A stretch of DNA of 64,000 bases, from the NCBI GenBank assembly GCA_001949185.1, contig BDGG01000003.1, positions 3,455,158 through 3,519,157 of the forward strand. Reading direction: 5' to 3'. The notes under the pieces are model-generated. The model was not told where the DNA came from, did no database searches, and saw only the letters and a program-made list of their open reading frames with translations. The position numbers and the translations under genes were made by a program. This DNA is from Ramazzottius varieornatus. Taxonomy: Eukaryota > Tardigrada > Eutardigrada > Parachela > Ramazzottiidae. This document shows, in pieces, positions 10,198 through 25,100 of this stretch (positions are counted from its first letter, which is position 1; each line of letters opens with the position of its first letter).

Positions 10198-13100
10198 TCA
10201 AACCATGACGTAACGAAGAGGTCCTTCGCGAGATTCCGCGTGGACGAGATTGTCTTCCACCTCCGCGTAGGTCGCCGGCTCCTGGTAGCGTGGTATCTGG
10301 TTCCAGGTCTGCATGTCGTAGTGGGCGGGAAGCTTGCAGTTCTCACAAGCACTACACTGTCCGTCGGAGACATCGTCGCGGCTGTTCTCGAATATTTCTG
10401 CCGTTTCGTGCCGGCAGTTTGATGACCCACGCGATGCCACGCTACACATGTCTACGGGTTGGGTCGAGGTGGAACCTAATAAAAATAAAATAATTATGAT
10501 TGACCTTACCAATATTAAGCCATGAGTTTCCGACAGGAAGGAAATGATACAGTGTTGAAAATGAATCCCTTCCGGTTGTCACGCGGTCATATAATATCAA
10601 TCAATGATAACTGACGGACGCCGCATGACCACCGGAAGAAAGGTATTTTCAGCAGTGTAGTTCGTCTTGCGTTTTCGGCTTTTCTCTCTGAATAGCTGGA
10701 GCGTGGGCAAATGGACTGAGCCAGATTGCTATCCCAAGTGGCGCACGATTACATTGAAGTTAGCTCAGGCTGTGCGCCACTTGAGTAGACATCTGGTTCG
10801 ATTCATCTGCCGTCGTCTCGGTTATAAACTAAGGGCGGACCTTCAGAAATGGCGGCCGGGGACATCATCGCATGGCGTTTAGACGGGCGGTAAATCATTG
10901 GCAGTACTCCGGCGTCATTGACGTAGTTATGTTGCGCTCCATAGACGTCGATGGAAGCGTAATGGGAAGCTGGACGGGGACGATCAGCCACAGGATGAGC
11001 ATCTCGTCGATCTGGTAGGACACAATAGTAATGAGCATCATCGCCTTGTTCCGCGTGATACATGCAGTAGCTGTCTCGCTCCAGACCATATCGACTTCCG
11101 CGATTATAGGAAGACGGGGCACGTGTCTTGCTACCATATTGTGTCCCGTAATGATCGGACGGGCACGCTTGCTGGAAGAAAGTGATGGGAGACAAGAACG
11201 GCGGGCACAGCCTTGAGGTGGCTCGAGACGCCTTTTTGGACAAGCGACTCTTCCTGAACCTCCAGAAAAGCACAGCTGCCAGCAAGGCTAGTACCAACAG
11301 CACGAGAACCAACACCGCTATGAGAATGTTATCGATGCTGGTGGGAAGTTTGGTCTCGGCTTTGATGCTGATTTCACTTCCGCTATTAATTGGACAGAAG
11401 TTTTCTCGGACTTCGTGTGTATGTTTGATCTGTGGGGAACCACCGTTGATTGTGAAGTTGCGGATGCATCCGCTGAAGTACCGGGATGTCTCTTCTTTCT
11501 TGAGGTAGTTCCCAACCAGAACGGAAGTGTCGTCCAGATTCGTTTGTTTAATCATGCCCACTGCCGTTGTGGAACACGACTCATCTCCGGCATGGCATTC
11601 GACACAGCCTTCATCAGTACAATCAGTCACTGATAGGCTTCCAATCTAATGACAGACGAATATCCGTTAGTATGGATTTACTGAAGCGAAGGGAAGGCTA
11701 TATGAGAAGCCCCACTTACAGAATCGTGTCGTGTGATAACGACGTGGTGATAATACCCGTCTGAGATGAACTTATTGACAGTTATTCGAGTGGTGTCCTT
11801 GAGACTGGAGCCGAAGGAGAAGTACAGGAGACCTTTCTTGATGTCGAGGGAGAGAAAAGACGTAGCTCCGTTCTGGCCAACACTTTGACTGTAAAGGACA
11901 GTAGAGTCTGACGTTCGAGTAGATATGACCATCGCAATGTTCAGGTTCTCCAGTTTCACCGGCGCAACCTCCATAAATGACCCAGCCGCCAACCCGTAAC
12001 TTTTCACCGCTTTCTCCTGTAGAAAAAACCAAAAATTAATTCCAAAAGTATAACAAATTCATGCAATACATTTATGCTGAAATATTTCTGGCATACGTTG
12101 CAAGACGTTCCAACGCATGTCCTTTCTTGCTCGCAGTAGAACGATCCAAAGGTGTTGACACACTTTCCGCCATTGAGGCATTTCGGAGTTCCCCACAAGT
12201 TACATTCATCCAGGTCGAACTGGCACTGCGAGCCGTAGAAGCCTTCTGGACAAGTGCAGACATCGTTGCCCGCGCACGTGCCGCCATTCTGGCAATAGCC
12301 AGGTCGACACCACGTCTCACACTGTGGACCGGAGAAGGGTTCTGGACAGTAGCATCGATGGGAGTAGTCAAATGCGGAAGAGACGACGATCAGATTGCTG
12401 CTGGAGACCATGCTGGACTCTCGCGGGACTGGTTGAACGAGATCTCGACAGATGGCGGGCGCTGCACAGGTGGTGTATGTGCATGGTCGGTAGTCCACAT
12501 CGGAGATGACCACACCGGACTTTCGCTTGATGTCCTTTAGCCGATGCTGAAGTTCCTGCTTTATCGTCCCTCTTCCCAACTGTGTGCAAAAGACCATAAT
12601 TATGAACACTCTGTAGGGACAATAGGGATGCCATGTAGCTATCGATAGTCACCTGTTGGAATTTGTGGGTGACAGAAACTTGAAGGACGCAGTCCGAACC
12701 AACGTTAGTAAGTCCGATGACCGATACCTGCCCCTTTTCGACGAAGATCTCATACATCGTCTGCATGAAGCGGACGTAGTGCTGCTCCATGAAAGTCTCC
12801 GTTGATATACCGGAAACTAGTACGGAAAGGCTGGTTTCGTGCTGACTTTTCGTGACGACTTCCGGCTTGATGACGACCTCATACCGGACTGCTTCATGTT
12901 TTCCATCGCTCCCTTCGATCTCGAGACGGTATAGCTCTGCAGGATCCATCTCGAATGCCACCAGGCCACATTCGCCACTGATAGAAAAGACGTCTCTATT
13001 GCCGCTCAAAATCTGACAGTGGAAGCTGCCTGATTCGTCAGCGTCCAAAGGCTTGACGCTGCCCAGTCGACGGCTCCTGGTGGTGACGTACTCTTCCACG

Positions 13101-16100
13101 TACACTACTATGGTCAGTGGCCTCGCTTTGCTGGGATTGTCGTTCACGTCATCCACCACGATTTTGACATCGAGAAGGGCGGTCTGTGGTGGCGAGCCGT
13201 TATCGGTTACGGCGATCTTCAGTAAAACTTCCGGGTCCTTCTCACGATCTAGTGCCTTCAGCGCAGTCACCACTCCGGAGGATGGGTGAACCCGGAAATA
13301 TTCTCTCCACTCGGCGCTGGCGAGTCGATAGGAGAAGAAGGATGGTCCGACGTCGTCATCCGATGCGTTGAGTTTCAAGACAACGGTCTCGTAAAAGGAG
13401 TTTTCTTTCACGTGTCCGACCGGTTTCGATGGATGAAAGTATGGAGCGTTATCTGCAACCATAAGAATATCATTACATCGTTCCACAGTAATCTCTAAAA
13501 AATGGCAGCCCTCTTGCCGTTGATTACCGTTGATATCGTCGACGGTGATATGGACAATGGTGGTAGAGGACAGTTCTTTCTCGCCGTCGGAAACGAAAGC
13601 CATGACTTCCAGTTTGTACACCGCTGTTGTTTCTCGGTCGAGTAACTTGGCTGTTGAAATTTGTCCGGACTTGCTGTCGATGCTGAACTGCCCACGGTCG
13701 TCTCCTGCCCGAATACTATATCGTAGCCTGTTTTTCAGTTCCGTGATTGCGTCGACACCGACGACCTGACTTCCGGTTCGGACGTTCTCTTTGATGCGAG
13801 CGTAATACTCCCGCTGAACGAAGTGAGGGGTATTTTTGCCGTCAACTACATGGATGACCACCTCACAAATGGCCAGCTAAAAATCCCACTTTATCAGATG
13901 ACTTTCCAAATACCTTTAAATAACAGACGAGACTATCGAAAAAAGAAACAGTGACCTACCTTTTGATCGCTATTTGGATTGCGGATCAAAAGATGAAGAC
14001 GGTGTTCACTTCCGGGTTGCAGATTCAGCTGTCGTGAAAGAACGATTTCCCCGCTTGCGGCGTCGATTGAGAAGGCAGATCCTTCCTCAACCAGACTGTA
14101 CATCACAATGCCATCTGCTCCTTCGTCCTTGTCAACTCCAACCACATTCCCGATCTTCGTGTCAGCTGGCGCGTTAGCCGAGACGGAGAAGATGAAGGAT
14201 TCCGAAGAGCACACTGGACTGTACTCGTTCACGCCTTCCACAACGATCACAACCTGCGCTTCTGAGTACAAGGAGGGATCAGCCACGTCGAGGACCCGGA
14301 TAGTCAGCGTATGGTTGGGCGACGTCTCAAAGTCCAGCTCTTTGGTGTTGATGATGATACCTCGAGCTGAGTCGATCTCAAAGTACGGGCTCTCGGGTTC
14401 GATAGTGTAGTACACTGCATTTCCTTCCGCGTCTGCGTCGACAGCCCGCACTGTCAGCATGTTCTGCCCAATCTTCTCCGATTCTTGAACAGTAGCTGTG
14501 AAGGTTTCTTGAACGAACACCGGTGCACAGTCATTTTCGTTCAGAACGGTGACAAGAAATTGTGTGGTGGCGGTGGTAGCGCCACCGACTAGCGAGTAAC
14601 TGCGAGCTCGGACCGTTAGGAAATACTGACGACTCTCTTCGTAGTCCAGCTGCTTCTTCAGCTTTACATTGCCACTATGAGGATCGATTTGGAAGATGTT
14701 GGTGTGGTTCAAAAGGGAGAGCTCGGTCTGTCCTGGAAGGAATTGGTCGGTGTTGTCGAGTTTGGCTGTGAAGAGGACAGTACCCAGAGCGGCGCTTTCA
14801 GGAACCTGCACTTCGTACTGCTCGTCAGCAAATCGGGGAGCTACAGAAGGCTCCTTGGTCACTCGGATGTTGACGATCGAAGGGGTACTGGTCAGATTCT
14901 CGGTGTACACTGCAGCGACTTTTATCTGACAGAAATACGGGGCGCTGCAGTTGTCGATACGGTCATTACTTCGGATTCGTCCCGTCATCGTCTCCAGTGC
15001 AAAGCATTCCGAGCAGTTGGTCGAGACCACCGCAAACTTTGGAGGGACACGAGGCGGATCCGATTGACGCAGAGGCAGTTCCATGACCGGGACGTTTGGA
15101 AGAATGTCGGAAGAAGAGAGGGTCAGGGCATAGAAGGCCTGTGTCAGTTGTGGTGCGGTATAGTTGGTTGGCAGGACTGCAATGCGGACCGTGGTTTCAG
15201 CTGAGCGACGCATGGGGGAAACCTCACTCGCTACAACCACAAATTCGTGGATATCGTTGTCGACTGGAACAGAGAGCATTTCCATAGTGCGCTTCAGGAC
15301 AAGCTGACCAGTGCTGCGGTCGACCTGCAAGTACGGACTGGGATGCTTCATCGCGTAGACGAGCTCGGTGGCTTTGTCGTCTTCGTCCCCGTCGAGGGCT
15401 TTGACTGTCCCAACAAGAGTGGTCTGGCGCGGTTGATGCGAAAAGGGACGTGCTTTTCCGTATACCTGAAAATCACGAATGTCGATAAAGCAGCTGCAGC
15501 GTACTTCTGAGAACTTCATAGAATAATGTTCACAAGTCCTCTGTCATGCTTTGCTGGCTCTTCCACATAGAAATGAACTGCTAGAATGAACTGTCAATAA
15601 CTTAGTGATCGATACGAACTTCATATTCTGTTCTGGAGGCACAAACTCAACAGAAAAAACGTTCGCGCTTGGTCATGAGCAGAAGTACGTACACTACATC
15701 TGTTTTTACAAAATTACACGCTCGGCAAAAACCGCGTCATTCGATCCGAATTTTGATAGATTCTATGTACAAACCTGTAAGTTGTCGGGGCGCACAGAGA
15801 TCGAAGTAGTTTCTGGTGTTTGAATGAAGAAAACATACTGCTGCTCTTCGAAATTCGGCACGTGGTCGTTTTCTCCGACGACACTGACGACGATTTGGGA
15901 CTTGGACTGCCACGCACCATCACTAACAGTCACTTCCAGTGGAACTTCCGAGTACACTTCCCGGTCTAACAGACCGGCCAGGCGAATGATACCGCTACTG
16001 GGATCAATGGTGAAAAGGTTTGTCTTGTCAACCATACTGAACGTCACTTGGGTCTTGGTAGGAGAGTCAGTGTCTACAGAGAACACCTACAAAAGACATC

Positions 16101-19100
16101 CGTATTAGTGAAGGTCTTCCTTTGTAGTGATACTGTTTTATTAATTGGTCAGTTCTGACCTGAAGTACAAAGGTTCCCACTGGCGTATTTTCCGTAACGT
16201 TGGCCGCAAACTGGCGCGCGAACTTGCTGGGGTTATCATTCTTGTCCTCCAGACGAACTGTGACCATCGCGGTATCCGTAAAAACGCCGTCGCTTACGGA
16301 TATCTGAACTGTGACTACATCCGTCACTTCCCTGTCGAGTTGTACTGTCGTGGTCATCTCGCCCGTGGTATGGTCCACAGAAAACATGTTGGTACCGTTC
16401 AGCAGTCTGTAAGTCAGCTTGTCGCCATCGAGGTCCACGGCGTTGATTCCGAGCTGCAACTTCACCGCTGGTTTGGTCTCTTCCTCCATTTTAGTCTCGT
16501 AGAGGTGTGAGGAAAACTGCGGACCGTTATCATTCTCGTTCTTGACCAGTACTTCCAACTTGGCGCCATATGCCACAACATCGTCTCCATCTTTGATGGA
16601 GGCCTCGATCCATAGAGAGTGGTTCTTCGCGGCTTCATAGTCCAAGGCCTTCACTAGCGACACTTGCCCGCTTTGACTGTTGACCGCGAATAGTCCTTCG
16701 TTGTTACCGGCCGCGATAGCGTAGGATACCTTCTGAGCTGGATCAGCCGCCGCTTGACTGATTGGCCCGTCCTTCGATAGTTCCGACAGGGTGACTGTTC
16801 TTGGGTTCAGCTCAAATGCGGGGAATAGAGACGCCGACTTTTGGCGGATCTCCAGCGACATTGTCGTGACGTGTCCGGCTTGGTCTTCGGCTTGTATGAT
16901 GAACTGAGTAGGAAGAGATGGCATGCTGGCTGGATATGCCACCTGCACGACACCGGCTGTTCGGTCGATGGACAACCAGGAACTTGCAGAGTCGGGACCC
17001 ACAAAGCGATACTTGATCGAACGACTACCGGCTTCGTCGCGGTCATCAGCCAGTGCGCCGTAAACGAAGTGGCCTGGAAGAAAAAAGAACAGGAGTGAGC
17101 ATTGATTTTATGCAAAAAAGCCATGGATCATTTTGCCGAAGAGTTGATTTACCGGTGGTCGAAGTGGGTGGTACAAACCGGCCGGCGGACTTCTCGCCAA
17201 AAACAGGGAAGTTATCGTCTTCATCCAAAACGATCACTGTAGCGTTGGCAATTGTGGAATGCATCCCGTCGTCAACTCGAACCGTTAGTTCGTATCTGGA
17301 TTGCTGTTCTCGGTCTAGGCTGGCAATGGTTGCGATCCTACCAGATTTTGTGTCGATGGCAAAAGGAGCGGTACTTGAAAGCGAATACCTATCGGCAAAA
17401 TTTCTTTCGTTAGTTCGGATTGAAATGGTGCTCTTGGAAGAAAATACCTAAGTGTTGTGTTCTTGTCTACGTCGGTGGCGTTCAGGTAGCCGACCAAGCT
17501 TCCTATCTTGGAATTTTCTTTGATCATGTATGTCAGATTTCCGAGAAAGACTGGCGGTGTGTCGTTCTCATCGCCGACGGTCACTTTCACAAAAGCGACT
17601 GAAGTGGCTGAGAAATCTGCAAATATAAAGTAGGTTGAAATCGTTACGAGCCATTGCCCAGTTTTTCAACGTATATGCATGTTCGCACCCGCAGTACACA
17701 CGATTGCTCATGAAAGGCTTCTATGGAACAAATTATCGTAGCGGAACGAGAGCATTATGTTATACAAGCGTTCCGGACGCTATTCATTTTAATCAGACGT
17801 TAAGGTGAAAGACGGGATGAAAGGAAGGAATGGTGTTGGAGAAGTGATATTGAGGCCACCTGCTTGTGTACTTTACTGCTGATATCAATTGCCACCAGCA
17901 GGATGACAAGTCGCTGAAGAGCACTTGATATGAGCAGACCATTACCCATTTTCCTCGCTTTTTCTTGTTTGAACAAGTTCCGCCTAATCTGCGAGCTAAT
18001 CAAGCTGGTCTCACTTCAAAAGGTGCTGGGCGACATGGTGGCTTAATATCACACAAAGGGCGGCTTGACAGGCCAGACTGCACAATTTTTCTTTCGGTCT
18101 GGTTCATCACACTAGAAATCAGGGCTGATACTGTCAGTAACAAACGGAAGCAACCCTGGTTTCTATTTTGACAGCCCATTGTCTTTTTCCTACGTCCGGC
18201 CAAAGCGCAACTTCCCTGTTCAACTGAGCCAGTGTAATCCGCGGGCGGCGGCTGTCTTTACTCATGGCCCAACTTCTTACCAGCCCTTTCTGATTTGGAG
18301 ACAATGGCCCTCCATTCTCCAGCATCTGCACCCTCACTTCAAATGCCCGCTCCGTCGACGCCTATCATTTTGTCAAGTCTTGGTTTTGTCATGGAAATGA
18401 GTGGGGGTAATAATGAATGCAAGTGCAGGCAGATTGAACTCACCTTCATTGGCGGCCTCAATCTCCACTTGATAGGTCGACTGCTCCTCGTGGTCAAGCG
18501 GTCGTAGAAGCCTAATCCATCCATCATCCTCTCCAATTTGGAAAATGCTGGCATCTCCAGAGCGCATCCTGTATTTTATCCGGCTGAAGGGTGCTGCATC
18601 TGCGTCGGGTGCAGCTTGAACTTGGACGATGACAGTCGATGACTGATGCAGGAAGAAATTCTCCATGACCGATGCTTTGTAGTGACTGACCAGGAAATGC
18701 GGGGCTTCATCATTGATGTTCTGAATGTTAATGATCACTACGGCAGTATCGTTCTTGGAGGGACTTCCTCCATCTTCCACGAGCACCACCAGCTCGAACT
18801 TTCGCCTAGTTGCATATTCCAGGCCCCTCAGCACATACAAATGACCGGTCGCCATGTCCAACTCGAACGTCTATAACCGAACAACATTATTAGAATTAAT
18901 GCTCAGTTAAAAATCTAAAGTCGGATACCTCTTCCTGGTTCCCCGACAGAATCCAATAGCGAAGGTCCCCATTGACTCCACTGTCTGGATCAATTGCCGA
19001 AAGTGACGCTATTTTTTGCCCAATTACAGTCTCTTCCGGTATGTCGAACACATACTGCGAAGCGGAGAACTTCGGTGCATTGTAGTTTGCTCTTCTAACC

Positions 19101-22100
19101 AGCACGGTACACGAACTCGTGGAGCTCAGCGAAGGACTACCTTTGTCCTGAGCGACTAGGATCAAGTCAAACCTCGACTTTCTCTCCACCTTCAAATTCT
19201 CGTTGAGTCGAACCACTCCGGTGAATGGATCGATGGAGAACTGGTTCTCGGTTGGCGTTAGTGAGTACTGTATTTCACCACCCATTCCACTGTCACGGTC
19301 CCTCGCGTGGACATGCAGGACTTCTGCTCCGATTGCGAGGTCGCTGGAAATCTCAACCAGCTTTGGAAGATTTTTGTCGAAGACCGGCGCCTCGTCATTG
19401 ACGTCTTCAATTACAACATCGAAATGTTGGGTCGTGGTGAAAATTCCCGACCGGAAGACCGCGGTCAACCGGAGGCTAGTGGAAGTTTCTCGGTCGAGCT
19501 TGGCAGCTGTACACAAAAGCCCCGTGGAACTGATGGTGAACCACCCTAATGCATCACCATACACTGCCCAAACACCTCCTTTGTCTGTCGCTGCCATTCG
19601 GAGGTCTGACAAGTCGTGAAAGCAGGTTGCGATCGGAGCATCTTCTGAGACAGATGTTGTTGTGGATGGGAAAGTTTGCCTTGTGTAGTTGGACCGTAGA
19701 AGCGTGATGAAGACTAGGGTCGAGTTGGACATCAATGGTTGTTTTACCGGCGAAGAACTGACTCGAAGAACCACTATGATCTTCTAGAAAAAATCAAACA
19801 TTACAGGTTCATTAATTATAGCTACTGAGGGGTAAGAGATACTGTGAATTTTAAGAAAAAACTACTAACCTGGTTTTGGGCGGCTCGATAAGCTCGCGGA
19901 TGAGCCAAGAAGACATCACCAGTTCGACGATCCACATGAAAGTTATTGTTGTGCCATTCGTTCGACTGATAGTACTCATAGGTCTCCGCACCTCCTGTGG
20001 CCGTGATGGACCCAATCTGTTCCCCATCTTCCATCCCATCCAGCACCACCGTAAAGGCGTATCGACCCTTGGCGAACTGGGGTGTGAGACGAAATGGGTT
20101 CTCCACGTCGATGCAGCATGGCACTTTTGTCTGGTGAACGGAATCGTCCGCGATTACGTCAAAACACACTCGACTGACATTTCCGGGATGGGACTTCAGA
20201 AAGAGTTCGCCAGTGGATTCACTGATGGTGAAGAACTTTGTTATGTTTGGGGGTGGAAGGGAGAATGTTACCATGTCGGCTTTGTCGAGATCGGTGGCGG
20301 CAACTTGACCAAGTCGCGCACCAGGTGGCGCACTGGTCTCCAAGTGGAACCGGTAGAATGGCGAAGTGAAGAGGGGAGGCTTGTCGTTCACGGACAGAAC
20401 TTTCAAGCGAACCTAAAAAGCATCGGTCTTGAAGCTGCCTGTAAAAACTGAAAACTTTCTAACTTAACTCGATTAAAATATTCAAGAAACCAAAGTTAAG
20501 TTTTGATCTTTCGTCTGGTTTTAAGGCTTTTTCGTCAAGACTTGGACAGTTTAACCAAGCCAGCCGATGAACATGACTCAAAGCTCAGTTGGGCAATGGG
20601 GCTTTCTTTCTCTCCATCAAATGAGTGGACATATTTTGCATACTTGAACTTTGAAGGAACATACAATTATGGCCATTTACGAGCTTGTAATGACGCTGCT
20701 TATCGAGTTTGAGCGGGGTTCATAACGAGGCGCGAAAGAATGATGGATGTAGTGGCGGGAGCTGGACATTATAATGCTCAGATTCTACCAGCCCAAATGT
20801 ATGATATTTGTGCGGCATTTTACTGAAAGGCGCCTGTCGAGCTGCTGTGAATGAATAATTACCCGGGAATCCACTGGTCGTTCAGTATAGAGTAGCCAGG
20901 GATGCACATGACATTGTGTTTCTAACATTGCAATATTTCTTGACAAAACATTCCCCTTGTAATCTAAAGCGCAAATGCTCACGTAAACTCACACTCACTC
21001 AATTGGGTTAAACATTTTCCATTCCAGAAAGATGTTAAGCTCTCACGCTACCACTTTCCGCATTATTTAAAATGTGATTACGCCCTTCTGTTGCCCTGAA
21101 TGTGTCCCGCTCCAGCGATATCTGCTTTTAATCAAAAAGCAGATGCATCGGAAGGTTTTATTGTCGTTGTAAATCACGGCGAGACGTTTCTTCGAGGATG
21201 TTTTATTATCACGGTTTGCCTCATCTGGTGATGGTCGTAAAAAGGCGGCTGAAAATCTCTCTCACACGACAGTTCTCTAGTACCGCCAGGCGCGTCATGC
21301 ATCTACATACACTGAACCTTACAATTTTCCCATGGTCGAGTATGTAGGTGTGTGAAAGACTTCCGCTGGTCTTTCGCTTGTTATTGACTTGCAAAGCAGC
21401 ATTCAAGATTTTCGAAAGCTGTACCTCATTTTCAAACTCAGCAGGACTTGAACTTTACAGTTATGTTTATGGTTGCAATTGGGATTTTCAAAATTCCCTA
21501 TTCTAATGGAAAAATATTCAAAGTATTATGCCCGTTCTTTCTGGTGCCACGCCCAAAGATTATTACTGCGATTTGTTCCGTTGAAGGCTCTTTCACCTGG
21601 CGTCGTTTGAAATTCACGGGGGACCTGTGTACAAGACAAAAGCTCGAAATCTTGCAGTAGCCGTGTCACGTTATTATGTTAATGTGATTTCGCTTGGTTA
21701 CTCTCCTCCCGGAAAGCGAGCAGAAAGTGGGAAGTCACGACAAACGGACTTCCCGTCGCGCTACTCGCCCTTGGATATCATGGTGCATACCAGCCAGGCT
21801 TCCCTTGAGGCTTCATTACATGGCTACTTGCTTCCCTGGCCACAACGGCTATCCAATTGTTTTTTTCCTATAAAAGTGCCTAATTGGCATCTGGCTAGGC
21901 TAAGTAGCGTCCTCTGCCATCCAGACACATAAAGATAGAGTAACAGTGGAAATTGGGTCATAGTGGGAGTTTTGGGCGATAATTATCGTCCCTTCTCTGA
22001 GTAAAGGGGTGATGTATTGGTGGGGTAATTAGAGAGGGTTGGGAAGTGGACAGAAGCGCAATTGCTCATTAGTGCCTCTCTTCAGTAGCCGCATTCCCCA

Positions 22101-25100
22101 GTCTTTGTTCCGGCGGATGACCGGTCGTCGCCGAAAAGACGGGAGGACCTAATTTCTAAGGACTTAAAGAGCTGCTCGCTTAGCCATGTTATGATGTGGC
22201 GCATTAGGCGGGTTTTGGCCGTCGGGGAGAAAGGGATTGAGTTTGTGGCCAAGCTTGTTTGTTGAATTAATGATTAAAGTACTAAGAGGACAATCTTTGA
22301 TTATAGAGCATGGTGGCGATTTTGGAGGAAATATCGGCAAGGCGGACACCACTTTTCTTGGAGGACATTGCGCCGGCAGGCTTAATTAGGTGAATTTGCC
22401 GGTTTGTCAGTGTCACGTCGTAAGAGAGTATCATAGTGGCCGAACAGCGTTCCGACATCCCCAAGGGGTCGCAAAGATCTTTTAATGGCCAAGTAGAGAT
22501 ATTGTTCAAAAGTAGCTCTACGACCAGATATAATTCCATCTCTCGCTTACAGCGTAAGCACTTCAGAGTCTTTGGTGGCACAAAAGGCAAACTGTCTACA
22601 GAGCTTAGGCTTTTACCATTTTCATGTAATAATTCTTGATCGGGCCGACAGATGCATTTCGGCGTCTATTATCCGTTGAGCTAGAAAGATACCGCGGCAT
22701 CCTTCCGGCCATGTTTTGTCCGGTGCCTTTTCTTCACGAGCCAGTTTGCGGCAATAAATTTCAAAACTGACTTTTGGTGGATCAGCCTCAACAAATGACA
22801 TCACGCGGCGCTACGTGCTGACTTTTTGTTGGGCGGAAGAATATTGCGTGCTACTTTCAGCCTTAACCCGCTTATTATCTCCCTCTTGCAGATTTACAGC
22901 TGGCCAAAGCTCTTCCGTGGGAACAGGATAATCAAATCAGCAGGCTTTTCCCTCAGTGCATGATGGCTTTCTGTAGCTCAGTAATATTTCATGTGTTGTG
23001 ATCAATATTACAGACATAACTCCGTCCATGAACTCTGTAATCATTTCATTATATCTTGCATGTATCGTGACGAAATTTGACTGGCAAAAATAACAACCCT
23101 GAACGGTTTACAAATTGGGGTGTTAACTGACTTGAGCAGGATCGTTGTCACAAGTGGCGCACTTTTTCAGTCGAACAGTGAGAGCGTGCGCCACTTGAGA
23201 GGACGATCACGGTTAATCCATTTGCCGACGCGCAATTAATTTTCGAGCCGTTGGACAAGCTCCTTCTATATTTGGAAAAGTGCAGGTAAGCTGAGACGGG
23301 GCAATGCTGGTGATTTACTGAGATGATAGTCTGGATATCCGTTTTATGGCATGTTTATATGGCCCTGATATGCAGACAGCATGCAGGCGGGCAATGGCTA
23401 CTTTGCGTGCCTTTCGGTAAATCGATACTCGCTATATGCAGAAATCCGATTATGCTTCCTCCTTCGGTTAATCTTCGATATGTGCTTACTATGGATTGAG
23501 TGGCTGACTACGAGCGAAACATGAGCTGGTGGAAGATAGTACGAAAAGAGTTTGAGATCGTTTGTGGAGGAAATAAGCAAATCTATGTGGGTCATTGATA
23601 ACCATTGCTATATTATCGCCTCTTCCAGAAGTTTCAGAACAAAGAAATATACGATAACCAGGAAAAGGGTATTGCATGACATCCACCTTTCAGCATGGGA
23701 CTGTGTCGTAGTTTGGTCGAAAACAAAAAGCTTTTCGTGACTCAATAGAACTTTCTTCCACACGTCTCAAGGACCTGTGGGATGCTCGAATTATGCATAA
23801 GAAACCATTACTGCGTTGTGGAGTGTTTGGCTACATAGTAGCCACTCGAAAATTGGATTATATTCCGGTTTCCTCACGCATTCTCACGGTGGGACGCAGT
23901 ACACACCCGGATCGAAATTCAAAAATTCAAATATCAGGAAGTCGAAAAGTATTGATAACTCCGTACTAAATTTTCACTAAGGTACTGAATTCGGCCTGCG
24001 CTCTGTGTAGGAAACGAGGTAAAGGAACGGCAGGTACCATTTCATACACTTTGACGGAATTATACTGAAAATAATCCTCATGAAGGTAGAGACACTGGTT
24101 GCAAGAAAATCCGTCCATCCGCTTTTGCGGTATATTCGCAATTAAATTAAATCATTATTTACTCAGAGCAAAAGTGACAAAACCAATAGTTAAAGAGGAT
24201 TATCCGCATGCTCCGCGACACTGCTTGGCCGCCTACTGAATGCTCACTTCGGACACGAAGTTCCGACCATAAGGATCACGGTATTCATCTTGAGATAAGG
24301 AAGTCGGTCACACGTCCGTATTTTCTCACAGAACCGCACCCAACGTGACCCAGCCATGACCTCTTCCCGCTTCACTGATTGCTGAATTTCCGTATAATCT
24401 TCTTTCTCATATATTTATTCTCGAACGTAATTATGATTGTTCAAAACACCTCTGAGAAAATAATATGTCGAAATGGGACGCCGGCAAAAAATTAAACCAG
24501 ATTATCTTCCCACGTGGCATTCCTTCAGTCAATAACAATAGCAATGTGCGACAGTGGACATAACGATCTGAATCAGTTCACTTGCCCACGTCCCACATCA
24601 TCGTCTTTAACAGTATTTAGATAACTCTGGAACTTCACGTAGGTTATTTGTTCCGGGTGAATCTGTTTACTGGTAGAGGTCATTGTTAACGTTTCTTGTA
24701 TGAGACTTTTGACTTTGGGTTGTGCGGTGGATAACAGCCAGTTAGAGCCAGACTTGAGACATAATCCTGTGGTGCTTTCATGATTTGATTGTGCGCTTGT
24801 GAGCTTCTGGACAATCCCGTCATTTTCTTAAGTAATCCCTTAATCTTCCAAGAGGATAAACGTTGCACTCAATCTATCATTTGGTCAGCCTTTCAAAGCC
24901 AGCAGACGAGAAAATCATTTTGTCATAATCGCACATGACAAGCAGCTGCAGTTTCCTACTTTCCCACTTTCCAAACTTTTGCACAGCTTCGACTTTTGCT
25001 CACCGACGTCTCAAAATGCTAGCACTATTAAATATTACAGTATTTTCACACCTTCCTATTTATGCGACTTCACGTACCTGCCCAGCAGTAACTTGAAAAC

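Larger units (their letters stand above)
20413..25077 (-). other. 4.7-kb intron of the FAT-like cadherin
   Basis: By far the largest intron in the window, against a usual 50-90 nt or up to about 1 kb in this gene. It separates exon 25175-25078 from exon 20412-19870, and joining them keeps frame. I see no coding exon on either strand. It contains two palindromic elements (23116-23234 and a decayed one at 24474-24595). Otherwise it is unremarkable AT-leaning sequence that might hold regulatory sites or an old insertion. Confidence 0.6.

Noticed and set aside
18134..18337. Possible additional cadherin exon inside the intron 17617-18443
   Set aside because: Direct joining of 18444 to 17616 gives an uninterrupted cadherin repeat (AANE-DFSATSVAFVKVTVGDEND); including this piece breaks it.
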